In this document: positions 26,232-31,160 of the stretch, in pieces
How positions within the stretch are numbered: position 1 is the first letter of the stretch
Layout: each line of letters opens with the position of its first letter
From: Actinomycetes bacterium
GTDB lineage: Bacteria; Actinomycetota; Acidimicrobiia; Acidimicrobiales; Microtrichaceae
Assembly: GCA_023389745.1 (NCBI GenBank)
Contig: JAEWED010000020.1
Location: 1 to 31,160 of the forward strand
DNA: 31,160 nt
Reading direction: 5' to 3'
The notes under the pieces: model-generated
The model's input: the letters and a program-made list of their open reading frames with translations, nothing else
Told to the model about the DNA's origin: nothing
The model's database searches: none
Position numbers and translations under genes: made by a program

Positions 26232-27514
26232 AGGTGCTCGACCGTGTCGCCGGTCAGCGCTCGGCGGCAGTCGAGGATCGGAACCCCCGCCGACTGGATG
26301 GTCTCGCGGTCGAAGTCGTGGTGGTCCACCAGGTACAGCACGATGTCGGCGGTCGCGAGGTCGTCCGCGGACCCCGCGACCCGCTTGGCCCCGTCGGGGA
26401 ACTGCACGTCGGCGACGTGGGGGTCGGCCACCAGGATCTCCGCGCCGAGGGCCTGCAGCTTCGCGATCAAGGGGCGGCTGGGTGTCTCACGCGCGTCGCT
26501 GGTGTTCGCCTTGTAGGCGAGGCCGTAGACCAGCACCGTCGAGCCGTTGACCGCCAAGCGGTGCTCGTTGAGCAGCGCCTGGGTGCGACGCACCACGTAG
26601 TCGGGCATGTGCTGGTTCACATCGTTCGCCAGCTCGACGAACCGGAACGTCTGGCCGAGCGAGCGCTCCACCTGCCAGGAGAGATACGACGGATCGATCG
26701 GCAGGCAGTGTCCGCCGACGCCCGGACCCGGAGTGAAGCGCATGTAGCCGAAGGGCTTGGTGGAGGCGGCGTCGATCGCGTCCCACACGTCGATGCCGAG
26801 GTCGCGGGCGAACATGGCGAGCTCGTTCACCAACGCGATGTTCACGTGCCGGAAGGTGTTCTCGAGCAGCTTGGTGAGCTCCGCCTCTCGGGTGCCCCTG
26901 ACGGCGACGGTGACGTCGACGAGGTCGTCGAAGAAGCCCTGCACTGCGGCAAGGGACGCGGCGTCGACACCCGAGACGACCTTCGGGGTGTTCTCGAGCC
27001 GCCAGGTCGAGTTGCCGGGATCGATGCGCTCGGGGCTGTAGCCCAGGTGGAAGTCCGTGCCGGTGACCAGCCCCGAGCCGCGCTCCAGGATCGGTGCGAC
27101 CAACTCCTCGGTGGTGCCGGGGTAGGTGGTCGACTCGAGCACGATCGTCGAACCGGCTCGCACGTGGGGTGCGAGGGTCGCCGCAGCGGTCTCGATGTAG
27201 GACAGGTCGGGCACACCCTCACCCATCGGAGTGGGCACCGAGATCACCGCGATGTCGAAGCCGGCCAGGTCGTCCGCGGCAGCGGTCGCTCGGTAGCGCC
27301 CGGTCGCCAGCACCTCGTGCAGCTGGTCGTCGGTGATGTCCTCGACGTGCGACCGGCCGGCGTTGAGGGCCTCGACCTTCACCGGATCGACCTCGAACCC
27401 GACGACGTCGTAGCCCGCGAGCGCGGCCCGCACCGCGACGGGCAGTCCGACGTAGCCCTGGCCGATCACAGCCGCGCGCTGTGCTGTTCGACCCATCGGT
27501 GTTGTTCGCCCCAT
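26228..27514 (-). CDS. Nucleotide-sugar dehydrogenase (UDP-HexNAc 6-dehydrogenase type)
   Basis: This enzyme oxidises C6 of a UDP-sugar to a uronic acid in two NAD-dependent steps. It has 428 residues. The NAD loop GQGYVG is at 18-23, SVPTPMGEG and ESTTYPGTTEE follow, and the catalytic Cys is C270 in GGHCLPIDPSYLSW. The IDPSYLSW sequence fits the WbpA/WecC-like group that acts on UDP-GlcNAc or UDP-ManNAc better than plain UDP-glucose dehydrogenase. It is the first gene of the minus operon, behind a candidate promoter and an inverted repeat. I prefer ATG 27514, which has a GATGGGG stretch upstream, over ATG 27496, which has none. Confidence 0.93.
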   Translation of the reverse strand: MGRTTPMGRTAQRAAVIGQGYVGLPVAVRAALAGYDVVGFEVDPVKVEALNAGRSHVEDITDDQLHEVLATGRYRATAAADDLAGFDIAVISVPTPMGEGVPDLSYIETAAATLAPHVRAGSTIVLESTTYPGTTEELVAPILERGSGLVTGTDFHLGYSPERIDPGNSTWRLENTPKVVSGVDAASLAAVQGFFDDLVDVTVAVRGTREAELTKLLENTFRHVNIALVNELAMFARDLGIDVWDAIDAASTKPFGYMRFTPGPGVGGHCLPIDPSYLSWQVERSLGQTFRFVELANDVNQHMPDYVVRRTQALLNEHRLAVNGSTVLVYGLAYKANTSDARETPSRPLIAKLQALGAEILVADPHVADVQFPDGAKRVAGSADDLATADIVLYLVDHHDFDRETIQSAGVPILDCRRALTGDTVEHL

Positions 27515-27526
27515 CGTCGCCCCATC

Positions 27527-27563
27527 TCGTCCGGTGCAGCCCCGACAGCTCGGACCGGACGAG
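27527..27563. promoter_or_regulatory. 10-bp perfect inverted repeat, candidate operator
   Basis: CTCGTCCGGT (27527-27536) and ACCGGACGAG (27554-27563) are exact reverse complements, 17 bases apart. The right arm touches the -10 of the candidate minus-strand promoter, and the left arm ends 13 bases from the dehydrogenase ATG. This position suits a repressor site for the glycan operon. An RNA hairpin is less likely, because transcription should begin inside the right arm. Confidence 0.6.
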
Positions 27564-27590
27564 TCTGAATGTTGTTCGACGCGGAGTCAA
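27562..27590 (-). promoter_or_regulatory. Candidate promoter of the glycan operon
   Basis: On the minus strand TTGACT (27590-27585), 17 bases and CAGACT (27567-27562) form a plausible -35/-10 pair. The -35 is close to consensus; the -10 keeps only the A at position 2 and the T at position 6. The leader would be about 40 bases long. Confidence 0.45.
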
Positions 27591-27630
27591 CGGCGACGAT
27601 CTACCCATGAGCCACGCCGCCCGCGGCCGC

Positions 27631-27636
27631 TAGCTT
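27631..27636 (+). promoter_or_regulatory. Candidate -10 element for a leaderless GNAT transcript
   Basis: TAGCTT fits the actinobacterial TANNNT pattern and ends eight bases before the ATG at 27645. No ribosome binding site lies between (CGCCCGCC), so the transcript may begin at the start codon itself. No good -35 is visible. Confidence 0.45.
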
Positions 27637-27644
27637 CGCCCGCC

Positions 27645-28649
27645 ATGAGCGGACCCGCACCCGACGGACTCACGATCCGAGCCGCGACCGCGGCCGACCG
27701 CGGCGCGGTGATCGAGCTGTGTCGCGCCTCGCTGGGGTGGAGGGCGGGCGATCCCAACGAGGGCTTCTTCGCCTGGAAGCACGACGAGAACCCGTTCGGC
27801 CCGTCGCCCGCGTGGGTCGCGGTCGCCGAGGACGGTGCGCTCGCCGGGCTGCGGGTCTTCCTGCGGTGGCGCTTCCGCACGCCCGCGGGTGAGGTGATCG
27901 ATGCGGTGCGGGCGGTCGACACCGCGACGCATCCCGACTGGCAGGGCAAGGGGATCTTCACCCGGCTCACCCTCGGTGCGCTCGAGGAGATGGCCGACCA
28001 GGGCGTCGGCGTCGTCTTCAACACGCCGAACGACCAGAGTCGGCCGGGCTACCTCAAGATGGGGTGGTCCCAGGTGGGGCGGGTGCCCGTCGCCGTCAGG
28101 GTGCGATCCGCTCGCAGCGCGGCGAGGTTGGCGGGTGCACGAGCCGCCGCGCAGAAGTGGAGCAGCGGGGTCGAGGTGGGGATGCAGGCGTCGGACCTCG
28201 GCAGCGACGCCGAGGTCGAGGACCTGCTCTCGAGCTCGGTGGCGGCACCGGGGATCGCGACCGATCGGGATCCCGGCTACCTGCGCTGGCGCTACTCCTT
28301 CGGGCCGCTGGGGTACCGCGCCCTGCCGCTCGGGGATCGGCTCCGCGACGGCATCGTGATCTTCCGGGTCCGGGCCCGTGGACGGGCGACGGAGCTGACC
28401 ATCTGCGAGGTGCTGGCCCCGTCGGGCGCACCCGTCGGACGTGCGGTGGGACATCTCCTGCGGCGCAGCGGCGCCGACTACGCACTCCGCACCGTCGCCG
28501 CAGGGCGGATCGGCGGCCGATCGATGACCGCAGGCTTCGTGCCGGTGACCCGGCTGGGTCCGGTGCTCACCTGGCGGCCCGTCACCCGTCCGTCGGTGCC
28601 TGCCATCGGTGACCTCGCGCTCACACTGGGTGACGTCGAGCTGTTCTGA
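27645..28649 (+). CDS. GNAT-family N-acetyltransferase
   Basis: This protein has 334 residues. The N-terminal GNAT domain begins at TIRAATAADRGAVIELC. THPDWQGKGIFTRL gives the acetyl-CoA pyrophosphate loop at about 100-105, and NTPNDQSRPGYLKMGW (126-141) is typical of the larger Acetyltransf_9-like group. The second half (about 200-320) is a further, weaker alpha/beta domain, also usual for this group. The acceptor is unknown; in a glycan locus it may be an amino sugar or a small metabolite. It is divergent from the glycan operon and lies 127 bases before the CapD-like gene on the same strand. The frame continues upstream of the ATG, but without family similarity. Confidence 0.85.
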   Translation: MSGPAPDGLTIRAATAADRGAVIELCRASLGWRAGDPNEGFFAWKHDENPFGPSPAWVAVAEDGALAGLRVFLRWRFRTPAGEVIDAVRAVDTATHPDWQGKGIFTRLTLGALEEMADQGVGVVFNTPNDQSRPGYLKMGWSQVGRVPVAVRVRSARSAARLAGARAAAQKWSSGVEVGMQASDLGSDAEVEDLLSSSVAAPGIATDRDPGYLRWRYSFGPLGYRALPLGDRLRDGIVIFRVRARGRATELTICEVLAPSGAPVGRAVGHLLRRSGADYALRTVAAGRIGGRSMTAGFVPVTRLGPVLTWRPVTRPSVPAIGDLALTLGDVELF

Positions 28650-28776
28650 CGGGCGCGTGGGTGAAATCACCCACTGAATCGAAGTCAGTTGCCCCTTGTT
28701 CCGTACGCCGAACAATGTTCTACTCGCTACGTGAGTCGGACGGCGGACGTCGGACTCCGACCTGGGGCAGGCGTAC
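28650..28776. promoter_or_regulatory. Spacer with three dyads upstream of the CapD-like gene
   Basis: Three dyads are present. GTGGGTGAAATCACCCAC (28657-28674) has 8-bp arms around AA. ACTGA and TCAGT (28673-28677 and 28685-28689) lie seven bases apart. GAACAATGTTC (28710-28720) has 5-bp arms. TTGCCC (28689-28694) with CAATGT 18 bases on (28713-28718) is a weak promoter candidate. The first dyad lacks a T-tract and lies seven bases after the GNAT stop, so it may be an operator or a poor terminator. Confidence 0.5.
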
Positions 28777-30573
28777 GTGGCACGACATTTTCCGCGGTAT
28801 CGATACGTGGTGCAGGCGGGGTTCGACGCCGCCGCCTGGTCGGCCGGACTCTGGCTCGCGACCTTCCTCCGGTACGAGATGCAGATCGCAGCGGTCGATC
28901 TCGGCGCAGTGGCGCTGGTGGCGTCGATCGCCGCCGTGCTGCAGGTGGTGATCGGGACGCTCACCGGGCTGTACGTGCACCGCTGGCGCTACGGCACCTT
29001 CGACGAGGTGGCCGCGTCGCTCCGGGTCACCGTCGGCGTCGGTGTGCTGATCACGCTGCTCGACGTGTCGCCCCTGCTCGACCATGCCGTGCCGGTGAGC
29101 GCGACGATCATCTCGGCCTTCCTCGCGCTGGCGGTCATGTGTGCCGGCCGACTGGTGTGGAGGATGCTCCTGGAGCGTTGGACGCGGGCGAAGAACGACG
29201 GCCGTGAACCGATCATCGTGATGGGCGCCGGAGAGGGCGGCCTGCAGATCGTCACCGCGATGCAGAAGGCCGGCCCGTTCAACCCGGTCGCCATCCTCGA
29301 CGACAACCCCACGCTCAAGAAGCTGCGGGTCAAGGGCGTCGCGGTCGTGGGCGACCGCACGCAGCTCGCCCCTGTGGTCGAGCGCACGGGGGCGTCGACC
29401 CTGGTCATCGCGATCCCCTCGGCCGACGGCGAGACGATCCGCGACCTGGCGGCGAGGGCCGACGCCCTCGGGCTCGACGTGCTGATCCTTCCGCCGGTCG
29501 CCGAGCTGTTCGGCGTCGGGGTGACGGTCGCCGACATCCGTCCGCTGACCGAGGCGGATCTGCTGGGACGGCGCGAGCTCAGCCTCGACATCGACTCCGT
29601 CGCCGGGTACCTCACCGGTCGGCGAGTCCTGGTGACCGGTGCCGGCGGATCGATCGGCTCCGAGCTCTGCCGGCAGATCCACCGCTTCGCACCCGCGTCG
29701 CTGGTCATGCTCGACCGGGACGAGTCGGCGCTCCAGGCGGTGCAGCTCTCCATCGAGGGCCGCGGGCTGCTCGACAGCCGCGACCTGGTCGTGGCCTGCA
29801 TCCGCGATCTCGAGCGCATGGCCGAGGTGTTCGACGAGCATCGACCCGAGGTCGTGTTCCACGCCGCGGCGCTCAAGCACCTGCCGCTGCTCGAGATGCA
29901 CGAGGGGGAGGGCTGGAAGACCAACGTCTGGGGCACCCAGAACCTGCTCGACGTGGCGGGCAAGTTCGACGTCGAGCGGTTCGTGAACATCTCGACGGAC
30001 AAGGCGGCGGACTCGACCTCGGTGCTCGGCACCACGAAGCGTGTCGCCGAGCAGCTCACGTCGTACGCCGGCAAGACCCAGGACGGGACCTATCTCAGCG
30101 TGCGGTTCGGCAACGTGCTGGGCAGCCGGGGGTCGGTGCTGCCGCTGTTCCGTGAGCAGATCGCCCGCGGCGGTCCGGTCACGGTGACCCACCCCGAGGT
30201 CACCCGCTACTTCATGACGATCCCCGAGGCCTGCGAGCTCGTGATCCAGGCCGGCGCGCTCGACAGCCACGACGGCAAGGTGCTCGTGCTCGACATGGGT
30301 GAACCGGTGCGGATCGCGGACCTGGCTCGACGGCTGGTCAAGGAGTCGGGCAAGCGCGTCGAGATCGTCTACACGGGCCTGCGCGCCGGCGAGAAGCTGC
30401 ACGAGGTGCTCTTCGCCCCCGACGAGCTCGCCTCGGTGTCGGAGCATCCGCTGATCAGTTGGGTCGACGTGCCCGCGATGAGCCCCGAGGTCGCTGCCGA
30501 CCGCGACGCACGCCGCTCGGTCCGGGTGGACGTGCGCAGCGACGTGCGGCGCTCCGTCGCCGTCGGCGAGTGA
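28777..30573 (+). CDS. Membrane-anchored nucleotide-sugar 4,6-dehydratase/epimerase (CapD/PglF/WbpM-like)
   Basis: This protein has 598 residues, close to PglF. Four membrane helices occupy about residues 10-125. A first Rossmann domain (IIVMGAGEGGLQ and on) and a catalytic SDR domain with VTGAGGSIGSE at 286-296 follow. The active-site line STDKA has T407, D408 and K409, then K421. Position 417, Met in PglF-like enzymes where other SDRs have Tyr, is Leu here. RFGNVLGSRGSVLPLF, VTRYFMTIPEA and GLRAGEKLHEVLF are family signatures. The likely reaction is 4,6-dehydration of UDP-GlcNAc at the inner membrane face. The start is GTG 28777; an in-frame TGA lies at 28732-28734 and no other ATG or GTG intervenes. 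Confidence 0.93.
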   Translation: MARHFPRYRYVVQAGFDAAAWSAGLWLATFLRYEMQIAAVDLGAVALVASIAAVLQVVIGTLTGLYVHRWRYGTFDEVAASLRVTVGVGVLITLLDVSPLLDHAVPVSATIISAFLALAVMCAGRLVWRMLLERWTRAKNDGREPIIVMGAGEGGLQIVTAMQKAGPFNPVAILDDNPTLKKLRVKGVAVVGDRTQLAPVVERTGASTLVIAIPSADGETIRDLAARADALGLDVLILPPVAELFGVGVTVADIRPLTEADLLGRRELSLDIDSVAGYLTGRRVLVTGAGGSIGSELCRQIHRFAPASLVMLDRDESALQAVQLSIEGRGLLDSRDLVVACIRDLERMAEVFDEHRPEVVFHAAALKHLPLLEMHEGEGWKTNVWGTQNLLDVAGKFDVERFVNISTDKAADSTSVLGTTKRVAEQLTSYAGKTQDGTYLSVRFGNVLGSRGSVLPLFREQIARGGPVTVTHPEVTRYFMTIPEACELVIQAGALDSHDGKVLVLDMGEPVRIADLARRLVKESGKRVEIVYTGLRAGEKLHEVLFAPDELASVSEHPLISWVDVPAMSPEVAADRDARRSVRVDVRSDVRRSVAVGE

Positions 30574-30749
30574 GGACGACGGCATCGTCGAGGCGAGTCG
30601 CTCCATCGGTGAGATCGGGCGCCTCGCGGGGAGCGCCGCTCGCAGGTGTGGCCCTCAGGCTGTCGGTTGCTGCAGAAATCGCCGCCGGATTACCGTTGCC
30701 CGGTCGCGCCGAGATGACCGTCGGGATCCCGGAAGATCGGGAGAGGTGA
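30574..30749 (+). other. Spacer upstream of the glycine-rich protein gene
   Basis: These 176 bases hold no supported gene. A short dyad, CGACG-GCAT-CGTCG, lies just after the CapD-like stop, but without a T-tract. The candidate promoter at 30667-30696 is the main feature. GGGAGAGG (30739-30746) lies just before the next start. Confidence 0.4.
30667..30696 (+). promoter_or_regulatory. Candidate sigma-70-type promoter
   Basis: TTGCTG (30667-30672), 18 bases and TACCGT (30691-30696, TANNNT) form a reasonable actinobacterial promoter. The leader before the GTG at 30750 would be about 47 bases. Confidence 0.5.
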
Positions 30750-31160
30750 GTGGCTGAGCCGGAGGAAGAACGCGACGATCCAGCCCTCGTCGACCGTCGC
30801 CGTGCGCTGAAGCGCTTGGGGCTCGGCACCGGAGCGGCGGTCGCCTCGTCGTGGGTCATCGACAGCTTCACCAGCCCCGTCGGTGCTGCACAGGGGTGGT
30901 CGGCGATCGTGTGCGACCCGACGACCAGGACCGTGACCATCCCGCGCAAGCGCGACGTGTTCTTCGACGTCGCCGGCGGCGGAGGCGGCGGCGGGAACAA
31001 GGGCACCGAGAAGAACGGGGCGAACGGCGGCGCCGGCGCGAGGGTCGAGGGCCGCATCGCCGCACGCCCGTCGTCGTATCAGCTGTCCGCGTTCACCGCG
31101 ACCGGCGGGACCCCTCACCCCAACGGCTGGGACTGGCCCGGGGTCGCCGGCGCCGGCTAC
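30750..31160 (+). CDS. Glycine-rich secreted protein with Tat-like signal, N-terminal part (3' end outside window)
   Basis: The first 137 residues are visible. After an acidic lead, RRRALKRLGLG at 16-26 followed by an Ala-rich, weakly hydrophobic stretch and GAAQ near 46-48 looks like a twin-arginine export signal. A short beta-like segment, RTVTIPRKRDVFFDV, leads into a Gly-rich part with a run of seven Gly, then NGANGGAGARVEGRI. This layout resembles repetitive glycine-rich surface proteins of actinobacteria. GTG 30750 directly follows an in-frame TGA (30747-30749), so no longer in-frame form is possible. The function is unknown; its place beside the glycan genes suggests an envelope or matrix protein. 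Confidence 0.7.
   Translation, partial: MAEPEEERDDPALVDRRRALKRLGLGTGAAVASSWVIDSFTSPVGAAQGWSAIVCDPTTRTVTIPRKRDVFFDVAGGGGGGGNKGTEKNGANGGAGARVEGRIAARPSSYQLSAFTATGGTPHPNGWDWPGVAGAGY

Noticed and set aside
28710..28720. LexA/SOS box (GAACAATGTTC)
   Set aside because: The actinobacterial SOS box needs four bases between GAAC and GTTC; here there are three, and no repair gene is adjacent.
30459..30749. Small + strand ORF ending at the TGA just before the glycine-rich gene
   Set aside because: Its first part overlaps the conserved end of the CapD-like gene in another frame, its composition is Arg/Ala-rich, and it has no recognisable motif.

Overview
The window is very GC-rich, with almost every third codon position G or C. 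Genes are packed end to end with ATGA, GTGA and TGATG stop/start overlaps. It looks like a chromosomal piece of a high-GC actinobacterium. A Thr-rich secreted protein with an LAxTG-type C-terminus, a Tat-like glycine-rich protein and the codon use make a member of the Acidimicrobiia plausible. That assignment is inference; no rRNA or other marker gene is present.

Left part (1-17656, all +): the 3' end of a c-type cytochrome gene and an unrecognised three-segment membrane protein lead into a complete 14-gene complex I operon, nuoA-B-C-D-E-F-G-H-I-J-K-L-M-N. All iron-sulfur ligand sets I checked are intact, including the extra N7 site in NuoG. Several subunits carry unusual additions: a His/Asp repeat tail on NuoI, a His/Asp-rich loop in NuoL, acidic tails on NuoC, NuoJ and NuoM, and an insert of about 20 residues before the last cluster cysteine of NuoF.

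Middle (17657-21219, +): a secreted, Thr-linker, sortase-type surface protein, then a 709-residue protein that looks like a worn-out HPr-kinase-like domain joined to a worn-out nucleotidyltransferase-like domain. A 28-bp tandem repeat fills the space between the stop codons of this gene and the convergent operon.

Right part: a seven-gene minus-strand operon (27514 down to 21216) for a surface glycan. In transcription order it encodes a nucleotide-sugar dehydrogenase, a polysaccharide deacetylase, a GT4 glycosyltransferase, an SDR epimerase, an initiating sugar-phosphate transferase, a PglD/NeuD-like acyltransferase and a low-molecular-weight tyrosine-phosphatase-like protein. Four of its six gene junctions are 4-bp stop/start overlaps. 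The last junction has been stretched by a 14-bp tandem repeat into a chain of five-codon mini-ORFs, each joined to the next by GTGA. Divergently on + lie a GNAT acetyltransferase (probably leaderless) and a membrane-anchored CapD/PglF-like sugar dehydratase. The window ends inside a Tat-like glycine-rich secreted protein.

The dehydratase, acyltransferase, initiating transferase and GT4 enzyme together resemble a diacetamido-sugar (bacillosamine-type) pathway, but the expected aminotransferase is not in the window. No tRNA, rRNA, insertion sequence, integrase, CRISPR array or clear T-tract terminator was seen.
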